Shown: one piece after another, positions 34,711 through 43,945 of the stretch
Layout: every line of letters begins with the position of its first letter
Position numbering within the stretch: position 1 is the first letter of the stretch
Assembly: GCF_900103215.1 (NCBI RefSeq)
Contig: NZ_FNGV01000019.1
Location: 1 to 64,000, forward strand
Length of the DNA stretch: 64,000 nucleotides
Origin: Kriegella aquimaris
GTDB taxonomy: Bacteria; Bacteroidota; Bacteroidia; Flavobacteriales; Flavobacteriaceae
Reading direction: 5' to 3'
Notes under the pieces: generated by a model
What the model saw: only the letters and a program-made list of their open reading frames with translations
Databases searched by the model: none
What the model was told of the DNA's origin: nothing
Program-made: the position numbers and the translations under genes

Positions 34711-37700
34711 TCAATAATCATTGATAGCTAGTTTAAGAATCTCTTTCTCGGCATTCTCGAATTGCACTTCCATTTTTTTCGTAGCATTATCTGTCCATTT
34801 CAGTTTATCTGATTGTACCCAAGAATCCAAATTGTCATATTTATCCAATCCACTCGCTAGATCTACAAATACAATTAGCGGATTTGCTTCAATGTTAACA
34901 TCAATTATTCTAACACATACAATATTTGGCCCAGGTGAAAGTTGAATCGAGACAAAAACCTTTCCATCGCGTTCAACGATTTCGGACTTTTCAATACCGA
35001 TAAGTTTATTATTCACCCAAATAAGAACATGACTCACACTATAAGAATCTACGCCAAAAAAATGAATTGGAACATTTTCAAATTGCACTTGAATTTTACC
35101 ATCCGCATTAAGAAGCGCCAAGTCCTTATCTTGAGGTGCTACATAGGTAATTTGAGCATTGTGTGGTATTTTTTCTTGTAGCTTTGTAATTATTTCGGAT
35201 TTATCATTCGCCTTGGTCAATTTTAATTCTTTTATACTTTTATCATCAATATAATCACTATAATGATGAAAGGCTTCTAACAAGTTCCCAGCCAATACAA
35301 GTATTTGCTCCATCCGTGCAATTAATGTGATAAAAACCGATTGAACAATATTTGAAGGCACTCCATATGTTGAATACGTAGTTACTAATTTCCACCCTTC
35401 CCGCTTTTTCCCCGTTGCAATTTTAATTTTAAATTTCGCAGCAACAAGTTCCCCTAATTTATTCCCTAGCATCTCCGCAATTTCTTCTTTACTTTTAGAT
35501 TTTTGGAGTTGCTCCAGAAAATCTTTTTTATTTTTAAGTTGTGTACAAGCTTCAACAATAATATTTATTAAAGGTGTCTCAAATATATTTAAAGCCTTAC
35601 TTGCTGCTGGATACAAAAGCCTTGGATGTTTTGCCTTGAAATGCGCGTCAGTTTTTTTTATAAGTTCGTTTTTTATTCTATCCTTATTTTGAATAACATA
35701 ATTGAGCATACCATTAACCTGCCCCGTTTGTTCTTTAATGGACTCCTCTATTCTTGTCTCAAATTTTGCAATGGATAGAACCAGTTCATTTTTAATTTCT
35801 GTTAATTTTTTATTTATTTCCTCTTCAAGATATTTTTTCCATTCCTGTGCATGTTCCTTGCCAGATTCAACTAAATCAGTGATTTGCTGTAAAATAAATT
35901 CTCCAAGCTTTGCTAAAACTTGCTTGGCAAATTCGGTAACATAAGCCTTAAGCACCTCAGAATTATGCTTCGCAAGTTCCAATAGCTGGTCTTTCCCAGG
36001 AAAATTATTGACATTTTTAAGCTGGTCCAAATTTGGCATCCCATCCAATAAATTATATATTAAATTACGTACGTTTTCCCGTTTTTCCTCGTCGATCGGG
36101 GAAAACACATTTGAAGAAATTTCAAACATTTCGGAAACAAGAGTCTCAGCTTTAGCACGATCAATGCGACTATCTTCTTTTATTAATTTATTGAATATCG
36201 GATTGCTTTTCTCAGTTCCGACGCCATTTCCAATAGCCTCCAAAGTATCATGAGTTTCTTTCATCGTATATGCTAAAAGCTCATCAGTCAATACCACAAG
36301 AGAACGAGAAATCAACCGCATCAATACGGAAGAACAAGCCTCTCGAATTAGAGTTTTATCATTGGCGTCATAGGTTCGAACAGTTGTAATAATGTAATCT
36401 GTTGTATAGGCAAGCGATTTAATTAAAACCTCGTTCAACATTTTTTTAAGAAGCGTATTTTTAACATCTTTTTCTAGTACTTCCGAAAGCTCTTTCTCAA
36501 CTTTCTCCGTCATATACCATTTCAATCCTTTCTGGATACTGTCTATAGTGATTAAATTCTTTGGATTTAAATGCAAAGACCCAATATCGTTGATGACTTG
36601 ATTAATAACATCTTTTGTATTATCCTTAATTTCGCCCCCAGAAAGAATGCTAAAAATATCATAGGTTGAACTGTCTGGAACAATAAATATCTCTATTTTC
36701 TCTGTGATTTGTGAAGAAATAAATTGTAACAGTTGAGCTATAGCGACCTTTGACAGATTTCCCTGATTTAATTTTGTTAGGATAAAATTGCTAACTGCCT
36801 TAGGAGGTATTACTTCCACCGTTTTGGATACGCTTTCAATTGGTTCAATTGTCGTTTCCATGTCTTCGTTTGAACGTTTATTTTTAGAATAATAAGAAAC
36901 AATTAACGACAGTTGCGTCGCGCCCCAAACCATTGATAGATAAAATTCTACATCACTTTTATCCCCAGTTACATCCCCTGCTAGTTTTTCAAATCCTAAA
37001 ATGACATCAGACCAATACTTCAGGTTGCTGTTTAATTTATTTTCACCTTCCGTTCCAAAAGGATCATCAGGCATATTTTCGAGCAAATTAGCAACGCTGT
37101 CGGTGTCCTTTAGTAATTCATTCCATGTAGCTTCATCGAACCCGAGTTGTACCCTAAGTTGATTCATCGCCCACTTTAAAATTAATTCTAGAATATAGGG
37201 TTGGGCTTCCTCGATGGCTATATTTACACATCGCTTAGCGAGTTCCGAGGTAACATCACTTGCTTTTATCCTAAAATTGGGGTCTTCAGATAGCGCTACC
37301 CCTATTTCAAAGGCAGTTCTAATGGCAATTTTAGTCGGAGCGCGTAATCCCCAGAGCATTTCAATGCCCTTCTTAACATCTTCACTATTGGTTTTCCTAA
37401 TTTCCTCCTCAACTAATTTAAGTGTATTGTCAACGGCAATATCGCAGCAATTTCCAATCATTCTTCGAGGATTCTCAAGACCAACTTTAATAAACATTTG
37501 TATACCCGCACCGGCCTCCAATCCCACTCCATAATCACCTACTAAATAAAAACCTGCGCCATCGGAGCCTTTAGATACTAACCTACCGGTACATGATATA
37601 TTGGCATAAGCCATAGCACATATAGCGGCTTTAGCCGCGACGCCGCCTTGAAATTTAGCCTCATTTAAAATCGCTCTAAGCAATTCTAGCTGGATCGGAT

Positions 37701-38082
37701 CTTTCATCATTAGAGGATTCTTGGCTGCCAACTCTAAAAAATCCGAAATGTTAATTCCAATACCTACGTTAATGAACGCTGCCAACTCAGCTTCAGCACG
37801 TAATCGAATGGCCACGCCTACCTCGTCAAATAAGTCTAATAAAATTTGTGCTTGTGCCTTTAACTCAATTTTGGCATCAAATCCTGTACTAACATCCAAA
37901 GCCAAAAATTTTGCGATATGTGCAGCGGCACTAACATTAATTTCGGCGTTAGCATTGAAATCAATGCCACGCTTCAGTACGGCCTTAGCGTTTCCTTTAA
38001 TTTCTGCTCGTGCATCTGCACAAGCCCAATCAGTTGGATTCCAATTTTCATTTGAATCCATTAATACGCCTACTTCTGCCAT
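34711..38082 (-). CDS. Large protein of unknown family, paired with NACHT protein
   Basis: The 1123-residue protein has no signal peptide. Residues about 20-290 are rich in Ala/Glu/Lys and alternate small and hydrophobic residues (AEIKGNAKAVLKRG, ANAEINVSAAAHIAKF, FDAKIELKAQAQILL, GLEAGAGIQMFIKVG), which suggests a long repetitive amphipathic or beta-rich fold. The middle (about 430-900) is helical, with a charged coiled coil near 765-850 (EEEINKKLTEIKNELVLSIAK). Residues about 1000-1090 look like a beta sandwich (VPIHFFGVDSYSVSHVLIWVNNK ... SPGPNIVCVRIIDV). No catalytic motif is apparent and I do not recognise it. It lies 120 bases downstream of the DUF4062-NACHT gene in the same direction, so an effector, membrane-active or sensor partner is possible. 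The base composition is AT-rich, unlike its partner. Confidence 0.7.
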   Translation of the reverse strand: MAEVGVLMDSNENWNPTDWACADARAEIKGNAKAVLKRGIDFNANAEINVSAAAHIAKFLALDVSTGFDAKIELKAQAQILLDLFDEVGVAIRLRAEAELAAFINVGIGINISDFLELAAKNPLMMKDPIQLELLRAILNEAKFQGGVAAKAAICAMAYANISCTGRLVSKGSDGAGFYLVGDYGVGLEAGAGIQMFIKVGLENPRRMIGNCCDIAVDNTLKLVEEEIRKTNSEDVKKGIEMLWGLRAPTKIAIRTAFEIGVALSEDPNFRIKASDVTSELAKRCVNIAIEEAQPYILELILKWAMNQLRVQLGFDEATWNELLKDTDSVANLLENMPDDPFGTEGENKLNSNLKYWSDVILGFEKLAGDVTGDKSDVEFYLSMVWGATQLSLIVSYYSKNKRSNEDMETTIEPIESVSKTVEVIPPKAVSNFILTKLNQGNLSKVAIAQLLQFISSQITEKIEIFIVPDSSTYDIFSILSGGEIKDNTKDVINQVINDIGSLHLNPKNLITIDSIQKGLKWYMTEKVEKELSEVLEKDVKNTLLKKMLNEVLIKSLAYTTDYIITTVRTYDANDKTLIREACSSVLMRLISRSLVVLTDELLAYTMKETHDTLEAIGNGVGTEKSNPIFNKLIKEDSRIDRAKAETLVSEMFEISSNVFSPIDEEKRENVRNLIYNLLDGMPNLDQLKNVNNFPGKDQLLELAKHNSEVLKAYVTEFAKQVLAKLGEFILQQITDLVESGKEHAQEWKKYLEEEINKKLTEIKNELVLSIAKFETRIEESIKEQTGQVNGMLNYVIQNKDRIKNELIKKTDAHFKAKHPRLLYPAASKALNIFETPLINIIVEACTQLKNKKDFLEQLQKSKSKEEIAEMLGNKLGELVAAKFKIKIATGKKREGWKLVTTYSTYGVPSNIVQSVFITLIARMEQILVLAGNLLEAFHHYSDYIDDKSIKELKLTKANDKSEIITKLQEKIPHNAQITYVAPQDKDLALLNADGKIQVQFENVPIHFFGVDSYSVSHVLIWVNNKLIGIEKSEIVERDGKVFVSIQLSPGPNIVCVRIIDVNIEANPLIVFVDLASGLDKYDNLDSWVQSDKLKWTDNATKKMEVQFENAEKEILKLAINDY

Positions 38083-38202
38083 GATAATTGTTTTTTAAAA
38101 TCATTAGTAAATTGTTATGCAGTCAATTTTATAAAGTGTTTTGTAGAACTTTAATCATTTTCTTGCCTAGACCCTTTTATAGTCCGTCAGTTGGTTGACT
38201 AC

Positions 38203-40758
38203 TCACTTAGGACGGAAGGCCGCCAGATATTCGAGGAATCTCCGATGAACGAAGATGTAAGCGTTTCCAACGCTTTGCATAAGGTCAAGGCCGGAGGCAT
38301 GGTTCATAAAGCAAGTTAGATTCCAGGGAGTTTGTCCACTGGCACTCAGGATTATCCTCAGAACATAATGTTTGATAACATCGAGTCCCCCAAACCAAAG
38401 GAAAAGGATTGTGGATAAACCGATGAAAATACCCAACATAGGCACGTAGTGGTCATACAACATAAATGCGGGATTGGGGGAGTACTCAAAATCTCCAAAT
38501 TTCGCAACGCCGATAGCAATTGCGACGAGCCAAATGGCGTTCAAAGCTATCAGGATAGCCATTCTAAACGAGAGCTTAATCCCCTGGTTAGGGACCGTCT
38601 TTGCATCGTTAACATGAGGCTTGAGGCCACCCAGAATTCCTCCGATTCCTAGTCCAACAATCGCAAAGCCAAAATGTGGGACCCACGGCGGGCCCATCAA
38701 ATGATTTATGAAATATAAAGGGAATCCGACCAGTAATCCAATAACGAACCCGCGTCTTGCACCTGGACAAGCATTCCCTAGCGACCACCGAAGAGATTCC
38801 ACGGTACTGATACTGTAGGTATTACTTCGAATACGTCCATTGGCAGCCCATATGAAGGTGATTGCTAAACCACTCCAGAGCAAATGAAATAACAAGTCGT
38901 TCAGGGTGGGCTTTGCCTGAGTTACGACCAATACTACTGACAGCATGACAAACAACCAAAGACCTGCGCTAAGTAGGCCTGTCACCGCAGCACGACGGAA
39001 ACCTGGCTGTACGCGCTCCAGAATAGGGCGGCCAGACTTAGAACCAAGGTTTTCCATCAATCCAAAGGCCAGTAACCAAATTGGGGTCGCCACTAACCAT
39101 ATGATCCATTCTCGAGGCTGGAGATATTCCGTTTGTGAGTTAGTTTCGCCAATGATATATGATCCTGCACCCCAAAAAACAATACTTGCAAGACCCATCA
39201 GAAGTCCTAAAACAAGGCTAAATCCTACAAGATATCCCCAGCGCTGCACGCGGCTTGACAACCAGCTGGGTTGCAGATCCTCAATAAGAAACATCGCCTG
39301 GTTACGTTCAGACAATCGTCTCGCAATCCATGATAGCCAACCGAGCGTTTGTTCCCGTGAATAGGCAAATTCTGATATTCCCCCTTTCTTGAACATAAGA
39401 TCAACGTAGGCTGAGAAGAGATGTTTAATCCAATCCTCAGGGGTCTCGCTTTTTGCTAAGTTCTCAGTTTCATAACCCTTGTAGACAAGACACATCAAGT
39501 TTAGCATAAGGGGGGAACTGGCAATCTCCCGGAACGCGAGATTTTGGCGGAGGGCATTTCTCAATCCCTCTAATTCCACACCTGCTTCCCCGACGTAAGT
39601 GTCAATCTGAAAATCAGTTAGTGGGCGAAGGCAAATAGCTCCGTTTAGGGTGAGCTTGGCTTTCAATTCATCGTATTCCTTCAGTCGACAGCAAACTACC
39701 ATCCCATATAGTCCGAAATTCTTTGCAAACCTGTTAATAGCTTCTACGCACGCAGCCCGATTCTTACTCGGAACCTCGTCCAACCCGTCGAGAAGTAGAA
39801 TTAGTCGTTGACGCTCCAGCCAATTTTTGCCGAATTTCCCAGGAATTTGATATTTATCATTCAACTCATCCACCAACCAATCATTCAAATGCTGCTCTGG
39901 ATCGACCCAGGAGCTTAAATGAAAGACAACAGGGATAGGTAGGGTTTGATTTTTTTCAGCACGTAAAATGAGCTCACGTACCAATGTGAGAAGTGTAGTC
40001 GTCTTGCCTGATCCAGGCTGCCCTAGAATGAGCACGGAGTGCTCTAGTTCATCGTATATATCAGTAATATTTTTGCCCATCGGTACAGCTCGGGCACCCT
40101 CAAATGGTAGCTCGAGCACTGCCTCCCAAGGGTTTCCAACCGCCTCTGGTTGATTGTCTTTGCTGAGTTCCATCAGGTTCGCACGTTGTATCGTTCGTTC
40201 AAGAACACCCCTAACCCAAAAGTGCTTTACCTTATCAAGCAGGGTTTTCAACTCGCCCTGTTCGGCTCTTTCGAGAGGACTAGCCTTGTAGCTGATGTTG
40301 AGTGCTCTCAGCTCACGGATTTTTTGCGCTTGCCAATTTGCTGCATCTTTTTTGACACAGTCACGTAACTCCTTAGGTGTGTTGAACCACTGAACAGTGA
40401 GACCAGACTCTACCTTTCCCATTGGATCAAGAAATGCTTGTAATTTTGGGTCGCGTTTACCATCTATACCCTCACGTTTTTCGTAAATCAGACAGTCTTT
40501 ATTCTTCTCAGTCGCGTACTCAAATTCGTCATTGGTATAATCTCCGTAGTTCCTCCAGAAAAGGCCAATATAAAGGTCGGAACGGTCAATTTCTTTCTTG
40601 TATACCTGCTGAATCGTTTGTGATTGCGCCCCAGCATCCTTTTCAAATATCCAAGCGTCAATATTAAGCTCGCTTAGCGCAGACTTTAATACCGCACGTT
40701 CTTCTGCCAGCTCCTCCATACTTGAACTGACAAATATACGTAGGCGTTCAAAGATCAT
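38203..40758 (-). CDS. DUF4062-NACHT NTPase with C-terminal multi-pass membrane domain
   Basis: The 851-residue protein begins with RIFVSSSMEELAEERAVLKSAL, the DUF4062 signature (TIR-like fold, residues 4-110). A NACHT STAND NTPase follows: Walker A GQPGSGKTTT (about 245-254), Walker B LILLLDGLDEVP (about 318-329) and further NACHT blocks (VVCCRLKEYDEL, ASSPLMLNLMCLVYK). From about residue 510 there are eight hydrophobic spans with Gly-rich stretches (GFSLVLGLLMGLAS, FAIVGLGIGGILGG). The protein ends FVHRRFLEYLAAF, a motif often found at the end of NACHT proteins with membrane domains. STAND NTPases of bacteria include antiphage sensors (Avs, bNACHT), so a role as a membrane-bound immune switch is plausible. 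The gene looks clearly richer in G+C than its neighbours, a sign of separate origin. Confidence 0.9.
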   Translation of the reverse strand: MIFERLRIFVSSSMEELAEERAVLKSALSELNIDAWIFEKDAGAQSQTIQQVYKKEIDRSDLYIGLFWRNYGDYTNDEFEYATEKNKDCLIYEKREGIDGKRDPKLQAFLDPMGKVESGLTVQWFNTPKELRDCVKKDAANWQAQKIRELRALNISYKASPLERAEQGELKTLLDKVKHFWVRGVLERTIQRANLMELSKDNQPEAVGNPWEAVLELPFEGARAVPMGKNITDIYDELEHSVLILGQPGSGKTTTLLTLVRELILRAEKNQTLPIPVVFHLSSWVDPEQHLNDWLVDELNDKYQIPGKFGKNWLERQRLILLLDGLDEVPSKNRAACVEAINRFAKNFGLYGMVVCCRLKEYDELKAKLTLNGAICLRPLTDFQIDTYVGEAGVELEGLRNALRQNLAFREIASSPLMLNLMCLVYKGYETENLAKSETPEDWIKHLFSAYVDLMFKKGGISEFAYSREQTLGWLSWIARRLSERNQAMFLIEDLQPSWLSSRVQRWGYLVGFSLVLGLLMGLASIVFWGAGSYIIGETNSQTEYLQPREWIIWLVATPIWLLAFGLMENLGSKSGRPILERVQPGFRRAAVTGLLSAGLWLFVMLSVVLVVTQAKPTLNDLLFHLLWSGLAITFIWAANGRIRSNTYSISTVESLRWSLGNACPGARRGFVIGLLVGFPLYFINHLMGPPWVPHFGFAIVGLGIGGILGGLKPHVNDAKTVPNQGIKLSFRMAILIALNAIWLVAIAIGVAKFGDFEYSPNPAFMLYDHYVPMLGIFIGLSTILFLWFGGLDVIKHYVLRIILSASGQTPWNLTCFMNHASGLDLMQSVGNAYIFVHRRFLEYLAAFRPK

Positions 40759-41239
40759 AATGATGTGTTTCTAAGACTGTGCTTCAAGGCACTTATTAAA
40801 TAGCATAACAAATAGTAAGAACGCTTATTAACCGTCTGATTGTTGTAAAACATTAATTAGCAATTATGTTAAATAAAACATAGTAAGTTACACCAATAAT
40901 TATAAAGAAAAATTAACAGCTAAAAGCTGAAATAGGAACCTCTATTCTTTGAATAAAAACAGGTTATTCCAATGTGACCAGTTATCCGAGTCTACCGTCT
41001 ATTGCTGGCTGATTAAACTGGAAATTAATGGCTGGAATACTTATAATTTCTCGTTTTTTGAAACCTTTGAAAGGTAACTTTCTTCGTAGAAAGGTTCGAG
41101 CCTGACCTCCTTTTTTAAATTCTCTTTTATATCCATATCCAAGTTGAGCTATTTTGTTTTTAAGTTTTCCATATTGGTTAATTTTTATCATCCGATATCT
41201 ACAATTTTTGGCTATAAGCTCACTTTTAAGAATTTATAA
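40759..41239. other. Gene-free stretch upstream of the NACHT gene
   Basis: The first 220 bases are very AT-rich and should hold the promoter of the NACHT/1123-residue operon. A short leftward frame at 40982-41191 has a strongly basic, low-complexity product and no family resemblance, so I do not call it a gene. Confidence 0.4.
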
Positions 41240-41995
41240 GGGTTTGTCATGTTTTCTGGTATTTTTTTCAATTGCTGTAAATTTTGCAATTTCCATTGTA
41301 CAGCGGGATATTACAAACTCCAACTGGAAGTGACATTTTCAAAACTTAATATGAATTCTTTGTCTGAATCGGTGGAGTTTCCATGGATGGTTTGAGTATT
41401 AGACTTCGTGTGATTTAAAAATCTTCATAGGTTAATGGTTCATCGCTCATACCATCGAATTGATTGACGGTCGTTGCATGTTGGTCTAGTAAGTTTGGGT
41501 AAAACATTTCATAAATAGACTTTTTGCTGCTATATAGACAAAAGAGGAGGCTTTTTTTATTTCATAGGTGAATCCCTCATTTTTCAATTGGTATTTGACA
41601 TCGAACAAATCCCTTGGATGTAGACGTTCTGATGCCGTGCAAATCATCCGCCATATAATTGATCTATAGTGACAACTTGAATTTTACAAAAGACATAAAA
41701 GCCCTCCGATGTCTTTCCACACAGGTCCATTTTAACTGGCGGCATAATAGTTCCACATATGGCTTGGCTGCCTTCCAATTTTATTTGAGTTTGTGTCTGG
41801 GAAATTTGAAGTTCAAGCTCATCTTGTTTATGTTTGACTTTTTCGTTTGGGGTAACATTCACAATGTCCCTTTAATTCGTTCTATGGCCTTTGCGATATT
41901 TTTATAGGAGTGTCCTCTAAATAAACATAGTTCAAATCAATATCCACAGAAAGACGCGTCATATCCCTAACAAAGCGGTTTATCGCAGTCCCACG
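41240..41995 (-). pseudogene. AbiEii-type nucleotidyltransferase toxin, decayed
   Basis: Read leftward from 41995, successive frames give GTAINRFVRDMTRLSVDIDLNY, the nucleotidyltransferase core of AbiEii (GGTAINLF...RLSVDIDLTY), then NIAKAIERIKGTL, IDQLYGG, ICTASERLHPRDLFDVKYQL, YEMFYPNLLDQ with FDGMSDEPLTYEDF, and PAVQWKLQNLQQL. All are in family order. Several frameshifts and stops separate them and the N-terminus is lost. AbiEii is the toxin of type IV toxin-antitoxin/abortive-infection modules. No AbiEi antitoxin gene is recognisable. The relic shows that island B carried defence or addiction genes before. Confidence 0.75.
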
Positions 41996-42207
41996 ATGAG
42001 GAGAAATATAAAATGAAGTCAATCTATACAATGCAATCAGATTACATTTATCTATAAAATATGGAACACCAAATATGGTATATTAATTTACGGCGTAAAT
42101 CTATTTTTAACCTGTAGCTATATTTCGAGACAAGACAGTTGGAAGAATAAAAGACTTTTTGGTTTTTAAATTATATCATTTAAACCGATTGGCATCTTAA
42201 TTAGTTA

Positions 42208-42303
42208 AAAGGTAACCTTGCGGTAAATCTAAAAAACGACCTTTTGGTAGGCCCTTCAAACAGGATGTTTCTGTGAAAAATTTGAGTCCCGTCCGGACCG
42301 CCA
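42208..42303 (+). repeat. Right end of island B and attachment site C with encoded CCA
   Basis: The sequence repeats the island A right end (CCTTGCGGT ... GGTAGGCCCTT.AAACAGGATGTTT ... TGTGAAAAATTT) and leads into the tRNA-Asp 3' end at 42281-42300, here followed by CCA. The other two copies have CTA at this place. The CCA plus a terminator directly downstream suggest that this copy is the original chromosomal tRNA 3' end displaced by the insertions. Confidence 0.8.
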
Positions 42304-42314
42304 ACAAAGAAAAG

Positions 42315-42334
42315 CCTCTCAATCTCTTGAGAGG
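42315..42334. terminator. Terminator, probably of the original tRNA-Asp gene
   Basis: CCTCTCAA, loop TCTC, TTGAGAGG form a perfect 8-bp stem followed by TATTTTATT on the plus strand and CTTTTCTTTG on the minus strand. Its place 12 bases after the encoded CCA fits the native tRNA terminator. The stretch to 42487 holds no gene. Confidence 0.75.
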
Positions 42335-42487
42335 TATTTTATTAGTCAGGGTCAAACAATAATCTTTTGGTGTATCACTATTTGGCATTCATTAAACCTT
42401 GTGGATTCTTCATTTACCCCTTCTCTCCATCATCTTCCGCATCGTAATCAAGTTTTTATAATTTGATAAGATAGTGGAATGGGTTGG

Positions 42488-43930
42488 TCAATCCCTCAGA
42501 CCGGTCAAATCTGAGTCAATGACTAGTTTGCCGCCTTTATTATGAACAAGGGCGGAAAAATCTTTGCTGCTTTCGATGCTATTCGAAGTCTTTAAATAGA
42601 TTAATTTGTTTTCCACTGAATTATCAAGCAAGGTCATTTTACCTTCAGTGTTAAATACCGTATTTGAAATGCTAATATGTGTCGGAAAGTATTCTTTCAT
42701 GGCTTGGTTGGAATGAAATTTTATACCCGTATTGCCGAGGCTTGAATTGGAAATGATGATAGCATCTATTGGAGTGTCTACGCCCAAAAATTCACGAGAG
42801 CCCTTATGTAATACCCTGATATTGTCAAAGACTAGTTGTCGTTGCATAGGGATCTCTGCTCCCGGATAATAAGAACGGCTCCATTTGCCATTGTCAAAAT
42901 GTATTGAAAAGCCTGTTCTTGGTTTTTCTAGATAAATATCTCTAAAGGTCACGTTTCTTACTCCCGCGACGTATTCGACATCTTCTTGTGTCATTACCCA
43001 CTTAATGCCATCCAATTCCTTGGTTCCTTGGGTATGGGTAGGTCGGGTAGTCGATTTGTATTTTTTACCGTCCGGGTCGGCATTAACGCGATAAATCCTT
43101 CCATTTGAGACCACTGCATCTGCCTTTTGGACCTCCATGCCTTTTTTCCAATCGACCCAGCCACCGGCCAGTATTCTACAGAAGTAACCGACTAGTTTTT
43201 GATCGGAAGCCAAGTCATGACAATTCTCGATCACCCCATTTTCAATCCATCCTAATTCGGGGTTTGAAGTAGCGTAATCATGGGCGTTTAAAGCAAGCGC
43301 ATCGTCAACCGTTTCGAAAACCGCATTGGAAATTCTGAATCTATTTCCACGTCCTAGGTGAATACCATCCTTTTTGCCTTTGAGAATAGCATTGTCTATA
43401 ACAAGGTCTTCGAAAGTACAAACATGAATTCCGAACTGAGCAGGCATAATGTCATAGCAGCGAAACCCTTCGATTCTCAAATCCTTCACATAGAAAAATG
43501 CGATTTGACCTCGTAATCCGAATACTTCGTTAAAGACTAGGTCGATACCATTTACCATGACGACAAGGTCTCTAATGGTAATATGTTCATCGTAGGTTTT
43601 TGTCAAAGCACCTTTGTTGAGCAGCACATGTGAAAACTTGCCAACTTCATCGACTTTCTGTAAAACCACGCCGTTACCAAATTCAAGGGTAGTGTTGCTT
43701 CCAACATAGGTGGTTCCGGCCACTTTGTAGGTTCCTGGTCGGCTTATGATAATAGTTCCTGTTTGATCTACTGCCTTTTGAAGTGCCGTCACGTTTTCTA
43801 CTCCTGTCGCATCAGGAGAAAAGCCGAATTCGGCGGCATTGATAAAACCTCCTTTTTGAGCTTCTGTTAGTAGGGAAGTCAAGAATAAAAGGCTAAAGAG
43901 GAAAAATTTACAAGTTTTATACATCTTCAT
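42488..43930 (-). CDS. Secreted right-handed beta-helix enzyme, GH28-like
   Basis: The 480-residue exported protein (signal MKMYKTCKFFLFSLLFLTSLLTEA) starts with INAAEFGFSPDATGVENVTALQKAVD, the usual first coil of pectinase-like beta helices. It continues with beta-helix turns such as VIDNAILKGKKDGIHLGRG and FRISNAVFETVDDALALNAHD. The DGIH...VDDALAL pair sits where GH28 enzymes have NxD and GDD, but the residues are not a perfect match, so a beta-helix lyase or another glycosidase family is possible. It is the last gene of the leftward PUL, 15 bases after an SGNH esterase gene. A uronic-acid-containing substrate (pectin-like) is suggested but not shown. Confidence 0.75.
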   Translation of the reverse strand: MKMYKTCKFFLFSLLFLTSLLTEAQKGGFINAAEFGFSPDATGVENVTALQKAVDQTGTIIISRPGTYKVAGTTYVGSNTTLEFGNGVVLQKVDEVGKFSHVLLNKGALTKTYDEHITIRDLVVMVNGIDLVFNEVFGLRGQIAFFYVKDLRIEGFRCYDIMPAQFGIHVCTFEDLVIDNAILKGKKDGIHLGRGNRFRISNAVFETVDDALALNAHDYATSNPELGWIENGVIENCHDLASDQKLVGYFCRILAGGWVDWKKGMEVQKADAVVSNGRIYRVNADPDGKKYKSTTRPTHTQGTKELDGIKWVMTQEDVEYVAGVRNVTFRDIYLEKPRTGFSIHFDNGKWSRSYYPGAEIPMQRQLVFDNIRVLHKGSREFLGVDTPIDAIIISNSSLGNTGIKFHSNQAMKEYFPTHISISNTVFNTEGKMTLLDNSVENKLIYLKTSNSIESSKDFSALVHNKGGKLVIDSDLTGLRD

Positions 43931-43945
43931 TTTTTAGCTTTAAAA

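Noticed and set aside
40982-41191. 69-residue basic leftward frame
   Set aside because: Low-complexity Lys/Arg-rich product with no recognisable family, downstream of a decayed gene.
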